Position numbers and translations under genes: made by a program | Part shown: positions 7,308-16,349 of the stretch, in pieces | Position numbering within the stretch: position 1 is the first letter of the stretch | Layout of the letters: every line of letters begins with the position of its first letter | Notes under the pieces: generated by a model | Databases searched by the model: none | What the model saw: only the letters and a program-made list of their open reading frames with translations | Told to the model about the DNA's origin: nothing | Assembly (NCBI GenBank): GCA_963808455.1 | Contig: CAWEHT010000426.1 | Span: 1 to 16,349, forward strand | From: CAWEHT01 sp963808455 | Lineage (GTDB): Bacteria; Chloroflexota; Anaerolineae; CG2-30-64-16 | Direction: 5' to 3' | Length of the DNA: 16,349 nt

Positions 7308-8306
7308 TCACCGGTAGACCGCCTGACCTTCCAAACGCAGATCGACCACCCGTGGCGGTGTCTTTTCGCCGGCTGCCTGCTTCTGAACGGCCTGCAGCAA
7401 GGTGAGCTTGCTTGCTACGTCGCCCTCGTTCCCGAGGTAGACCGTCCATCCCTCAGGCGCCCTGAAATAGAGGCCCTCCTCGGCTCCGTAGTACAGGTTG
7501 CTGATGTCTGAGCGCAGCGTGCGAAGCGCCACCAACTGAGCCAGTACCCCGGAACGCAAGCGAGGTCCAGGAGACACTCCGCTGTCGCTGAGGCCGGCCG
7601 CCGTGTCTGAGCCGGGTGCGCCGTCCGCGGGTTGGATGCCCGCGGTGCCGTCGCGATCCGTCAAGGTCAGGGCGGGCGGGTCCCCGGCCGGCGCCATCGT
7701 CTGGCCCCCGTCGGTGACCCAGAAGGTCCCGCGTGCCGTCTTCCAGATGACAAGGGGCATCAACTCCTGGACCTGGATCGTGACCTGATCGGGCAGCCGC
7801 ACGTGCACCGCCACCTGAGAGATGCCGCCCATCTGGCTGACCCGGCGGACCACCTCGGCGGGCGAGATCCAGAAGATGTTCTTGCCGTCGATGCCGCTCG
7901 CAGCGTAGATATCTTGAGCAGACACCCGCGTGTTGCCCTGGATCTGGGCTGCGTAAACGAAGAAGTGATCGTTGGTGGAGAGCTCGAAGGCAGCACAAGC
8001 GATGACCATCGCCAGAGGCACCAGAGCCCATCGGCGCCAGTCGAGCCGAATCGACTCGCGGAGGGCCGACAGGGCTGCAGGCAGGAGCCGGACGAGGTTC
8101 CGGCCTGAGAGGCCCCCGCCGCGAGAGGAGCCGTGCGCCACGTTGGACGACCCGAAGCCATGCGTGGCGCTTGCCGTCTGAAGGCGTGCGATCAGCGTGG
8201 CGTTTGCGCGCAGCCTGCTCCGCTTCCGCGGCAGCTTCTGCCGCCGCCAGGCCGGCTCGGGCGATGAGGTATCCCCGGCCAGGGACTGCTTCTGCCTCTT
8301 TTTCAT
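7308..8306 (-). CDS. ftsQ: Cell division protein FtsQ/DivIB
   Basis: Bitopic divisome protein that links early and late division proteins. The 332-aa sequence has a long basic cytoplasmic N-terminus (1-90), one membrane helix (about 92-109, WALVPLAMVIACAAFEL), and a POTRA domain (about 115-183; IQGNTRVSAQDIYAASGIDG). The extracellular beta domain follows and is interrupted by a Gly/Pro/Asp-rich stretch (about 199-250). It ends in VVDLRLEGQAVYR, as FtsQ usually does. The start codon overlaps the ddl stop (ATGA, 8306-8303), suggesting coupled translation. The family is poorly conserved, so the call rests on topology, POTRA and position between ddl and ftsA. Confidence 0.92.
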   Translation of the reverse strand: MKKRQKQSLAGDTSSPEPAWRRQKLPRKRSRLRANATLIARLQTASATHGFGSSNVAHGSSRGGGLSGRNLVRLLPAALSALRESIRLDWRRWALVPLAMVIACAAFELSTNDHFFVYAAQIQGNTRVSAQDIYAASGIDGKNIFWISPAEVVRRVSQMGGISQVAVHVRLPDQVTIQVQELMPLVIWKTARGTFWVTDGGQTMAPAGDPPALTLTDRDGTAGIQPADGAPGSDTAAGLSDSGVSPGPRLRSGVLAQLVALRTLRSDISNLYYGAEEGLYFRAPEGWTVYLGNEGDVASKLTLLQAVQKQAAGEKTPPRVVDLRLEGQAVYR

Positions 8307-9546
8307 CTCATCTCACGCTTTCTGCCGGCACCCTCAACCGGATCGGTGGGCTGAGCGGCCGGCGCCGTCGCGCCGTTGCTCGGGCCGGCTGCCCTGTCGC
8401 GGCCACCGCACGACCCTGAACCCGAGCGGCCATCCGGCGCCATGGCACCCCTGTAGCTGTTCAATGACCGCCCGCGGTCCGTGTGACGCTCCAATGCCAG
8501 ATCGATCAGGCGATCGAGGAGCTCGCCGTAGGGCAGGCCGGAAGCCTCCCACAACTTCGGATACATGCTGATCTGGGTGAAGCCCGGCATGGTATTGAGT
8601 TCGTTGACGTACACATCCCCGGTGCTCCGGCTCAGCAAGAAGTCTGCCCGCGCCAGGCCCGCGCCGTCGATCGCCTGATAGGCCTGGACCGCCAGCTCGC
8701 GTATGTGCTGGGCAACGGCTGTGGGCAGCGGGGCGGGGATCAAGAGCTGCGAATTCCCGTCCAGGTATTTCGCGGCGTAATCGTAGAATTCGTTGCAAGG
8801 GATCACTTCACCGGGCACGGAGGCGATGGGATCGTCATTGCCCAACACGCTGCATTCGATCTCGCGCGCGTCCGGCACGGCTTCTTCGACCAGAAGCTTG
8901 CGATCATAGCCGGCCGCATCGTCGAGGGCGATGCGCAGCCCCTCACGATCGCGCACCTTGCTGATGCCGATGCTGGAGCCGAGATTGGCGGGCTTGACGA
9001 ACATCGGATACCGCAGCGCGGCTTCCACGTCCGCCAGGATGGCCTCCGGCTCTCTCTCCCACTCCTTGCGTTTGAAGGCGCGGTAGGCCACCTGGGGCAG
9101 GCCAACGGCGGCAAAGACCGATCGGGTGGCAATCTTGTCCATGCCGAGCGCGCTGGCCAATACGCCTGAACCGACGTACGGCACGCCTGCCAGCTCCAGC
9201 AGGCCCTGGATGGTGCCATCCTCGCCAAATGGCCCGTGCAGCACAGGGAAAACGACATCCAGCGCCGGGAACGTCTGGCCGGTGGCGCCCGGTACCAGCT
9301 CGTGGGGGCCCTGCGGGCGCGCGCCGGTGGCAGCGCAGCCAGGCCCGCCGTCTCTTGGGGCTCCGCCAGGGCTGCCATCGGGTCACCGCCCAACAGCCAA
9401 CGTCCCGCATGCGTGATGCCCAGGGGCACGATCTCATACCTATCAGGGTCGAGCGCAGCCATTACCGAGCGCGCCGAGGCCAGCGAGACTTCGTGCTCGC
9501 CGGATTGCCCGCCAAAGATGACGCCGACGCGGATTCTCTGTTTCAT
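8303..9546 (-). CDS. ddl: D-alanine--D-alanine ligase (one-base frameshift)
   Basis: ATP-grasp enzyme making D-Ala-D-Ala for peptidoglycan precursors, in the cytoplasm. The N-terminal part reads VGVIFGGQSGEHEVSLASA. The frame breaks at a run of five G (9304-9308, plus strand). Adding one base gives APHELVPGATG, which leads into DVVFPVLHGPFGEDGTIQG, VKPANLGSSIGISKV, NEFYDYAAKY and VNELNTMPGFTQISMYP, all Ddl signatures. I chose the ATG at 9546, which overlaps the murB stop (ATGA); an in-frame ATG at 9561 also exists. The C-terminus carries about 45 extra Ala/Gly/Arg-rich residues (from GRSLNSYRG on) beyond the usual end. The stop overlaps the ftsQ start. Confidence 0.95.
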
Positions 9547-10493
9547 CGCTTGAGGGTCCATTGGCCCAGGAACAGGATTTCCGGCTGTAGCTCGAGCGCG
9601 AACTTGCCGCGAACCCTGTCACATATCGTCTCTACCAGGGCCGCAACGTCGCCCGCTGACGCGGTGCCTGTGTTGATGATGAAGTTGGCGTGCTTTTCCG
9701 ACACCCGAGCCCCACCCTGGCGCGTGCCCTTGAGGCCACAGGCTTCGATCAGCCGCCCCGCGTGATCGCCGGGCGGGTTGCGGAAAACGCTGCCGGCGCT
9801 GGGCTCCACGGGCTGCGTGGCCCGGCGTTGCGCCAGGCACGCGTCAGCTCGAAGGCGCAGCGCCTTCGCATCGCCGTGAGCCAGGCGAAAGGCAGCCGCC
9901 AGCACGATCGGCCCTGGCTGTTGAGTCCCCAGCCTTTCTTTGAGGGAGCTCGTGCGGTAGCCGAGGCGCAGGTCAGCCGCAGCCCACCGCTCACGCCGGC
10001 CGTCAGGCCACCCGACTTCCAGCCAGTCCAGCACGTCGCTGACCTGCCCTCCATGGGCTCCGGCGTTGCCGATCACAGCCCCGCCCACCGTGCCCGGGAT
10101 GGAGACCGCCCATTCCAGCCCGGACCATCCCTGGCGGATGGCCCAGCGCGCCAGCCCAGCCAGCGGGACGCCGGCATCTGCCACGAGGCCCGGCAAGCCG
10201 TCTCCTGTGAGTTTGCGCACGCCGCGCGCTGCGCTGGCGATGACCAGCCCGCGTATCCCTTCATCGCTGATCAGCACGTTGCTGCCGCCGCCCAGGACGG
10301 TGACCGGCCAGTTACGCTCGCTCGCCAGGCGAGCCAGCGCCAACAAGCGCTGCGAGTCGCTGGCTGTCACGAACAGCTCGGCGGGCCCGCCGATGCGAAA
10401 TGTGGTGTGACGGGCCAGCGGCTCGTCGGCCAGCGCCGGCGCGCCGAGCGCCGCGATCGCCGCTGCCAGCTCTGCGCGCTCGGCCCGGCGCAT
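9543..10493 (-). CDS. murB: UDP-N-acetylenolpyruvoylglucosamine reductase (MurB part of a MurC-MurB fusion)
   Basis: FAD enzyme that reduces enolpyruvyl-UDP-GlcNAc to UDP-MurNAc. Its reading frame is continuous with MurC through a linker of about 50 residues, so the coordinates mark the MurB part from an internal ATG, not a proven separate gene. No ribosome site precedes that ATG or the one at 10625. Motifs are ARHTTFRIGGPAELFV, FAD-binding VLGGGSNVLISDEG, SIPGTVGGAVIGNAGAHG, GYRTSSLK, AGSVFRNP with the catalytic Ser, ACGLKG, VSEKHANFIIN, and the C-terminal ELQPEILFLG with the catalytic Glu. The end is normal. The stop overlaps the ddl start. Confidence 0.93.
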   Translation of the reverse strand: MRRAERAELAAAIAALGAPALADEPLARHTTFRIGGPAELFVTASDSQRLLALARLASERNWPVTVLGGGSNVLISDEGIRGLVIASAARGVRKLTGDGLPGLVADAGVPLAGLARWAIRQGWSGLEWAVSIPGTVGGAVIGNAGAHGGQVSDVLDWLEVGWPDGRRERWAAADLRLGYRTSSLKERLGTQQPGPIVLAAAFRLAHGDAKALRLRADACLAQRRATQPVEPSAGSVFRNPPGDHAGRLIEACGLKGTRQGGARVSEKHANFIINTGTASAGDVAALVETICDRVRGKFALELQPEILFLGQWTLKR

Positions 10494-12103
10494 TTCGGGC
10501 AGGGCCAGCGCCTCGCCAGGTCCCCTGCGGCAGGCCGCCGAAGAGAGGGATGGGGCATGAAGCTCTCTGCTGCTGGGCTCCTCTTCCACCTGTTCCCGCC
10601 TGGACTCTGGGGGCCGGCGAGCCATGGGGCCGGGTTCGCTGGCACGGGCGCGCAGCCCTTCGAGCAACCGCCGGCCGGCCCAATTCCCGTCACCGGCGCT
10701 AAAGGTAATCACGACATCGCCCGGCTGCACCTCGGCCAGCAGGTAGCTTGCTGCCGCCTCTGCCGTGCCGGCGTAGTGCACGGAATCCGGGCTCGGCATC
10801 AGATCAAGCAACTGGCGGCTGTGGACGGTGCCCTCGTCGGCCTCCCGCGCCGCGTAGATGTCCAGCAGCACCACCCGGTTGGCCTGCGCCAGGCTGGCGG
10901 CAAAGGCGGGCAGCAGGGCGCGGAACCTGGAATAGGTGTGTGGCTGGAACACCGCCCACAGCCGGCGATCCGGGTAGCGGAGCCGGGCGGCGGCCAGCAC
11001 GGCAGCGAGCTCGGTGGGGTGGTGCCCATAATCGTCGATCACGGCGATGCCGTTCGCCTCCCCGATGAGCTCGAAGCGCCTTCCCGCTCCCTGATAAGTG
11101 CCGATGACCTTCGCCGCCACGGGCGCCGGCACCCCGCACAGATCGGCGGCGGCCATAGCGGCCAGCGCGTTGCAGAGGTTATGCCGCCCGGCCACGCCCA
11201 ATTCCAGGCGGGCCACCTGCACGCCGTTGTGCTCCACAATGGCGCCGAGCCCCCCCTTGTCGTTCACCTCTACGCCCCGAGCGCGCCAGCCGGCGTCTCC
11301 CCCCAGACCATAGGTCGTCACCTGGCAGCCCGCCGCCGGGCGCAAGGCGGCGGCGCCCACCCCGTCGGCACTCAGCACGAGATGCCCGCCGGCGGGAAGT
11401 TGCCCCACGAATTGCTCGAACGCCTCAGCATAGGCCCTCGGCGTGGGGTAGCAGTCAACGTGATCCCAATCGACGTTGGTCACTATCGCCATGTGCCAGC
11501 GGCAAGCCCAGAAACATGCCGATCGTACTCGTCTGCCTCTATCACAAACGGCCCATGACCTCCGCGCGCTGCCGATCCGGCGAGGCCGAGCTCCGGCAGG
11601 CGCCCACCCACGATGAAAGACGGATCGAGCCCGCCACGCCACAGGGTCAGCGCCAGCATCGCCGTGGTGGTAGTCTTGCCGTGCGTGCCCGCCACGCCGA
11701 TCGCGGGCTCCTGGCCGGACAGTAAGGCGCCCAGGAACTCGGACCGCTTGACCACCGGGATACCGGCAGCCTGCGCCGCCTTGACTTCCGGATTGTCCGT
11801 CTGCACCGCGGAGGAGACGAGCACCAAATCCGTGCCGGCAATATTTTCCGTCCGGTGCCCGGCGTGGACCGTCGCCTTGCGGCTGGCCAGGTCCGCGAGT
11901 ATGTCGCCCGCCGCCTGGTCCGAGCCGCTCACGCGGAAACCCATCTCCAGCAGCAGGACGGCGATGGCCGACAGGCCCGAGCCGCCGATGCCAACCAGGT
12001 GGAACCGGATCCCCGGTCGCGCCTCGGCCGGCACACGCAACAGGCGGCGCCAGTCGGCTGACGGTCCATCTTGGGAAGCGCAGCGCGACGGTGAATCGTT
12101 CAT
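10494..12103 (-). CDS. murC: UDP-N-acetylmuramate--L-alanine ligase (MurC part of a MurC-MurB fusion; two frameshifts)
   Basis: Adds L-Ala to UDP-MurNAc with ATP. It starts at the ATG at 12103, overlapping the stop of the upstream membrane-protein gene (ATGA). The N-terminal domain shows FHLVGIGGSGLSAIAV (34-49). The ATP loop is GVAGTHGKTTTT (136-147), followed by EADEYDR (189-195). Two one-base insertions follow, near 11518 and 11493. Removing them gives EADEYDR-MFLGLPLA-MAIVTNVDWDHVDCY, the expected family sequence. The C-terminal part has AGRHNLCNALAA, DDYGHHPTE and FQPHTYSRF. After FSAGDGNWAGRRLLEGL the frame runs without a stop through an Ala/Pro/Glu/Arg-rich linker (about 10643-10494) into MurB. 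Uncorrected, the gene appears as two overlapping pieces. Confidence 0.94.
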
Positions 12104-13317
12104 TCCCACGCCCTGAAAAGAACCATGATAACGACGATCCCGATCAAGAAAGGCCAGTTCAGCAACGCTGGCGGCAGCAGGCGCGACAGCGTGCCGTAAA
12201 GATCCGTGTAGCGCGTCGACACCTGCAATAGCGGCCAGCCGGCTTGGGCCAGGTAATACCACATGCTTCCGGCAAACAAGTATCCGTTCAGCAGCCCGAT
12301 CAACAGCCCCAGCACAGGGGCGGTGCCCCTTCCCGGGAAGGCGAGCCGATCGCCTTCGTATGAGACGAACGCGATCACGATCAGGAAGAGCACCCACACC
12401 ACGGCCCGCGCCCTGGGCAATTGCGCAACGCCGTCGCCGGTAACAAGGGCCAACACCCCGTTGAATTGGTGGCCGAAACGATCCTCCGCGAGCTTGATCA
12501 CCAACAGCGCCAGCAGAAGCATCGTGGTGACGCCCAGCTCGCGATGGAAGCCACGCACGATCCCTATGACCCCAAAAAAGGCCATCAGCACCAGGAACAG
12601 CGTCTCTACCGGGCCCATGCTTGCCGACCCTAATCGCGATCTCGGCTGCGTTTGCGGCTGCCGCGTGCCCTCACGTTGGCCGCCAACGCTGACCAGAACC
12701 AGGGCTGTGATGATAACCTCGGCACCTGAGCTCAACGAGCCCTGGCTCGCGTTCTGGAGCGAATGCACGAGCTGTCCGCCCGAGTCGATGGCCAGCGTGG
12801 GTTCGACGCTCGCTCCGGAAGCAGCCGCGGCGCTGAGCCCGAAAGGCAAAGGCAGGGCCGCAGCCGTCGGCCCGACCAGCGCGACCAGCACAAAACCGCC
12901 CACAAGATAGCCGTTCAGCAAGCCTAGCAACAGGCCGAGCAATGAAGGCGGCCTGCGCAGGCGTGGGTGCCGTCCAAACAGGACGACGAGCACCACGCCG
13001 GCACCCAGCAGCAGCAGCGTGCTGGCGTGCTGATTGCCACCGAGCAGTGGGCCGGTGGCCCCAACCTGCTTCATAGCCTGCACCAGCGCCTGCGTGTCCC
13101 CGCTGTTGCTCAACGCGCCGAGCCCGCCACTCAGCGCGAAACGTGCGGCCTTGTAGAGTCCCTCCAGGATCGACTCGACCGAACCGCCGAGCCTTGCCGC
13201 CACCAGCATGCCCACCCATACGACGATGGCCGTCAGCAACGCCGACCCACTGCCATAGATGTAGCCCAGGACCCCGAATAAGGCCATGCTGAAGGCCAGG
13301 ATCAGGTTCGTGCCCAT
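12100..13317 (-). CDS. Internally duplicated CvpA-like multi-pass membrane protein
   Basis: 405 aa, unknown function. About eight or nine membrane helices can be drawn. The two halves resemble each other. Each begins with MG and a hydrophobic pair of helices (LILAFSMALFGVLGYIYG at 4-21; LFLVLMAFFGVIGIVRGF at 240-257). Each ends with a matching helix (GLLLGLLNGYLVGGFVLVAL, 128-147; GLLIGLLNGYLFAGSMWYYL, 337-356). The arrangement recalls the CvpA/colicin V production family, but that is inference. The second half could be a separate gene from the in-frame ATG at 12618, where only a weak AGGG lies upstream. The start is 1 nt after the murG stop and the stop overlaps the murC start, so it is translated as part of the dcw operon and may serve envelope or septum assembly. 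Confidence 0.8.
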   Translation of the reverse strand: MGTNLILAFSMALFGVLGYIYGSGSALLTAIVVWVGMLVAARLGGSVESILEGLYKAARFALSGGLGALSNSGDTQALVQAMKQVGATGPLLGGNQHASTLLLLGAGVVLVVLFGRHPRLRRPPSLLGLLLGLLNGYLVGGFVLVALVGPTAAALPLPFGLSAAAASGASVEPTLAIDSGGQLVHSLQNASQGSLSSGAEVIITALVLVSVGGQREGTRQPQTQPRSRLGSASMGPVETLFLVLMAFFGVIGIVRGFHRELGVTTMLLLALLVIKLAEDRFGHQFNGVLALVTGDGVAQLPRARAVVWVLFLIVIAFVSYEGDRLAFPGRGTAPVLGLLIGLLNGYLFAGSMWYYLAQAGWPLLQVSTRYTDLYGTLSRLLPPALLNWPFLIGIVVIMVLFRAWE

Positions 13318-13318
13318 C

Positions 13319-14715
13319 TCAAGGACCGGCCAGTTCCAGCAACTGGCGAGCGATGTCGGCGGCAGCCTCCGGGCGGGCCAGGGAGCCTGCTGCCCGAGCC
13401 ATGCTCGCCAGCCGGCCGCGATCGGCCAGCAAGCTCAGCACGTTGGGAGCCAGCCGACTTGCCAGCTCACCGTCCTCGATGATCAGCGCGGCTCCCCGGT
13501 CAGCCAGGTAGGCCGCGTTAGCTTGCTGATGCTGCCCTGCGTAGGGATACGGCACCAGGATGCTGGGCAGGTGCCGCGCCGGGAACTCACCCAGCGTAGA
13601 GGCCTCCTGCCCTGGCAACCACCAGATCGGCCGCGGCCAGGGCCGGGATCATCTCATCATACAGGTACGGAAAAGGATGATAGCGCTCACGCAGTTCCTC
13701 CGTCTGCCCGGCGGCTACCTCGTTGATCCAGGCCCAATCGCCCTGGCCACTGACGTGAAGCACCTGGCAGGTTTCCAACAATACCGGCAGGGCATTGACC
13801 AGTGCCTCGTTCAGGCTATGTGCGCCGCGGCTTCCGCCAAAGATCAGCACGACCGGCGCCTCGCCCAGCCTCAGCTGAGCCCGCCGTGGCCTGCTTGTCC
13901 GCCGCAAGCAGCTCCTGGCGCACAGGGTAACCGGTGACCACTGCCTTCCCCGGAAAATAGTGCGCCACTTCCGGGAAAGATACCGCTACGCGGGCCGCAA
14001 GGTAGCTGGTCCACCGCACGGCCAAGCCGGGCGTCAGATCAGGCAGATAGATCAGCAAAGGCACGCGCCGCCGGCTGCGCCACGCCGCCACGGCCAGCGG
14101 CACGGTGACATAACCGCCCGTGATGAAGATGACATCAGGCCGGAAATCATCGATCAGCGCCGTGCACTCCTGCACGCCGCGGGCCATGCGTAACGCGTTG
14201 CGCAGCACGACCCAGGGTGAACGCCCCCGGATTTGCCCGGTGGCAATCGAGACGAACGATGCACCGGCACGCCGGACGAGCGACTCCTCGATCCCATCGC
14301 TCTGGCCGACGTACCGCACCTCGCAGTCGCTGGCGGCGCGGGTCCCGCCGGGCCTGAAGGCCGTGGCATCCGGAGCTGCCGGGCCCCGGAATTCCGCGCC
14401 GGCCAGCGAGGGCCGCGCAGCGGCCACCATGCGGGCGGACGAGCACGCCTCAGCGATGGGCGTTGCCCGGCCGGCTACCGGCCGTAGGTTTGCGGGCAGG
14501 TATGGCCTCTGGCACGGCAGCCCCCGCGTCGCCGCGGCTGGTGTGGCTCCGTTGCTTCCTGGCTGGGCCGACTGCTCGCCTGATCCGCGTGAGCAGATTG
14601 GCCCTTCGTCGCAGCCGCGGCTTGCCGCTGATGCGAGCTGTTCCAGGGCGTTCATCACTGCCAGGATCGGATAGACGTGCCCGCCCGTTCCGCCACCCGA
14701 GGCTAAAACTTTCAT
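13319..14715 (-). CDS. murG: UDP-GlcNAc transferase MurG, with N-terminal insertion and two frameshifts
   Basis: Glycosyltransferase that converts lipid I to lipid II on the inner face of the membrane. It starts at the ATG at 14715 with MKVLASGGGTGGHVYPILAV, the family's glycine loop. A stretch of about 104 Ala/Arg/Gly/Pro-rich residues (27-130) then intervenes before CEVRYVGQSDGIEESLVRRAG, which in other MurGs follows directly. Next come FITGGYVTVPLAVAAW, LIYLPDLTPGLAVR and VVTGYPVRQELL. Extra bases at about 13880-13887 and 13601-13607 break the frame. Removing them joins RAQLRLGEAPVVLIFGGSRG, LVVARAGASTLGEFPA and ILVPYPYAGQHQQANA, so all donor-site motifs survive. The stop is 1 nt before the next gene. 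Because signature motifs are complete apart from single-base slips, I treat it as a working gene. Confidence 0.93.
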
Positions 14716-14878
14716 AGGGCGCTCGCTTGTCTGGCGACGCCCGCGAGATGCTGAGCAGCAGGCCGACCGCGGCCAGGCTCGCCACCATCGCTGACCCGCC
14801 ATAACTCATAAAGGGTAGGGGGATGCCGGTGGCAGGGATCATCGCCACCGAGGTCCCCATATGCACGACGCCCGATAA
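14712..14878 (-). CDS. ftsW: FtsW, 3' end only
   Basis: Only about the last 55 codons of this septal peptidoglycan glycosyltransferase (SEDS family) are recognisable: GTSVAMIPATGIPLPFMSYGG, then SAMVASLAAVGLLLSISR, the most conserved FtsW/RodA stretch. Upstream, homology ends abruptly in AT-rich DNA. The frame as given runs on past the murG start. One base added in the GGG run at 14717-14719 would end it as RAPL-stop with an ATGA overlap on murG, as at the other junctions of this operon. Position before murG supports FtsW over RodA. Confidence 0.85.
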
Positions 14879-14890
14879 CCTCATGAGGCG
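14868..14890. other. Junction between GC-rich operon and AT-rich segment
   Basis: On the low-coordinate side the minus strand encodes FtsW in GC-rich codons; on the high side composition turns AT-rich and encodes an unrelated membrane protein. No inverted repeats, target duplication, integrase or tRNA are visible at the switch. A chimeric read or misassembly is the simplest reading. Confidence 0.65.
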
Positions 14891-16186
14891 AAATTGTAGC
14901 AACAGCCGTTTCTTCCACCCAATAATCAAAACCAACAACACCCCAGCCAAGACACCAGCTATCGTTTTCCATTTTGCCAATCTTTTCCCAAGAACGGGTT
15001 AATGTTAAATAGGCACACAATCCTAACCATCAAAACCCATATAAAATAATGAAAACCCTGATAATTCATCATGCTGGAAGGCGCTTCGGCGTTAAAACTT
15101 ATATAAAAAATAAGGACGTTGCCGCGACCGACACCATTAAGTACCAAAATTTTGACATGGAATATCTTTTGCCAATAACAGAATACCCGGAAGCCAGCAA
15201 CAACCAAGGCATCTGGGCAAACAACATCAAATCCTTGAAGCCACAGATCGGTTTTCCGTCGAAAAATGCCAGATAGAACTTAAACGGCAAATCATATAAA
15301 TTGAATCCTACGCCGATATTGTTAATATCATATCGGATTGATAAAACTATGGAAGATGGCCAACTTCGAAACCAGTACCACGGCCAGAACAAACATACAT
15401 ATGGAAATATAAGGACCAGTAATCCTTGTATTTTTTCTTTGAATGATTTTAAATCAACCAAACCTGCCAGATAAATAATTCCAAGGAACAACACATCCGG
15501 CGGTCTGCCAGAAAAATGCTAGCGCGATAGCTAAACTAACGATCCAAAGCTTGGGAAAAGTGGCTCTGTTAAAAATCAAGAGCCATATGGCCAAATACGC
15601 CGAAAGAACACCGTATCACATTCCAAGGCACAACCAACGATTGGAACCATATTAGTCCGGCCGGAAATAGCTTTACTGGTCGTGAGAAAGCTGATAATAT
15701 GATCAAAAAAATCGTCAAAAAGCCACTTTCAGATCCTGGTAACAAACTTCCGGCAGGAGCCGCCTGCAAAGCCAACACAACTCCTACAAAAAAATAAATT
15801 CGAAATATCAAAAATGGATCAGGGATAAGCGTTTAAGAATGGCACAGCCAATCATGGATAACCGAGTGGATAAATATAGGTTTCGGGGGAAAGTTTCCAA
15901 TGAGCCATGGCCTGCGCAGGACTTGAGATAGCAGCCTTGATCACACCAGCCAAACCAACCTATAAAATATTTTTCCGTATGGCCAGGCGTACCAGGAAAC
16001 CACAAATAACCGATTAAATAAGCCACAATGGCTCTAAGCAATAACGATTAATCGCCAGAGAATCTGTCAACCCAAGAAGCACCTTTAGCGAACAAACCAA
16101 CTGTACCGTCAAGTATGCATATTTGACTTCCCATTTGTTAAAAGCTCTGTTAATTACTATTTTATAATGCCTGCTCGGCCATGGAG
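14879..16186 (-). pseudogene. Broken multi-pass membrane protein, GT-C glycosyltransferase-like
   Basis: Fragments in all three minus frames read in order as one hydrophobic protein. They include RAIVAYLIGYLWFPGTPGHT, FIGWFGWCDQGCYLKS, then PAQAMAHWKLSPETYIYPLG, and IYFFVGVVLALQAAPAGSLL. Further on come AIWLLIFNRATFPKLWIVSL, GRPPDVLFLGIIYLAGLVDL, FNAEAPSSMMNYQGF and KRLAKWKTIAGVLAG. About eight single-base shifts over 1.2 kb are needed to join them. The early DQG-Y motif, followed by a YP-GYP loop and many helices, recalls GT-C glycosyltransferases of the PMT/ArnT type, but the exact family is not recognised. Codon use is AT-rich, unlike the operon. The dense shifts fit thin or uncorrected coverage, or a truly decayed gene. 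Confidence 0.55.

Positions 16187-16349
<163 letters not shown>

Noticed and set aside
6142..7317. 391-codon plus-strand frame opposite ftsA
   Set aside because: Low-complexity His/Arg-rich product; the minus strand carries FtsA with its ATP-site motifs and amphipathic tail.
9690..11558. 622-codon open frame on the plus strand opposite murC-murB
   Set aside because: No family features, exactly antisense to conserved MurC/MurB motifs, and explained by high third-position GC.

Overview
The window holds the 3' half of a division and cell-wall (dcw) operon, followed by a ribonucleotide-reduction operon. Nearly all genes are on the minus strand, so transcription runs from high to low coordinates. 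The order is ftsW(3' end)-murG-CvpA-like membrane protein-murC/murB-ddl-ftsQ-ftsA-ftsZ // nrdR-nrdJ. High GC content, a dcw cluster ending in ftsZ, and an adjacent nrdR plus vitamin-B12-dependent nrdJ suggest a Chloroflexota bacterium (Anaerolineae/Caldilineae-like). That placement is inferred from gene order and protein style, not from a search.

Layout. Positions 1-226 lie downstream of nrdJ and carry an array of 17-bp direct repeats with a 22-24 bp period. Positions 227-3973 are nrdJ, a class II ribonucleotide reductase interrupted by a 365-residue LAGLIDADG intein placed immediately before the catalytic thiyl-radical cysteine. Positions 4094-4544 are nrdR, its likely repressor. The 314-bp gap 4545-4858 holds a candidate promoter, two NrdR-box-like operators exactly 31 bp apart, and a GC-rich hairpin just past ftsZ. 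Positions 4859-14715 are the dcw genes, packed with ATGA stop/start overlaps or very short gaps. MurC and MurB share one reading frame (fusion), the CvpA-like protein is internally duplicated, and MurG has an insertion of about 100 residues near its N-terminus.

At about 14868-14890 ftsW stops being recognisable after its last ~55 codons, and the sequence becomes AT-rich. From there to 16349 the window holds fragments of one multi-pass membrane protein (GT-C glycosyltransferase-like) broken by about eight indels, plus a run of 33 A. This part looks foreign to the operon and is probably a chimeric join, though a real insertion is not excluded.

At least seven single-base frameshifts interrupt genes that should be essential or conserved (nrdR, ftsA, ddl, murC twice, murG twice), with a further one likely at the end of ftsW. 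Most lie in or beside short homopolymers and are repaired by one base. I read these as uncorrected long-read errors rather than real pseudogenes.

Together the dcw genes make lipid II precursors (MurC, MurB, Ddl, MurG) and build the septal machine (FtsW, FtsQ, FtsA, FtsZ). nrdR-nrdJ form a separate, self-regulated unit supplying deoxyribonucleotides.
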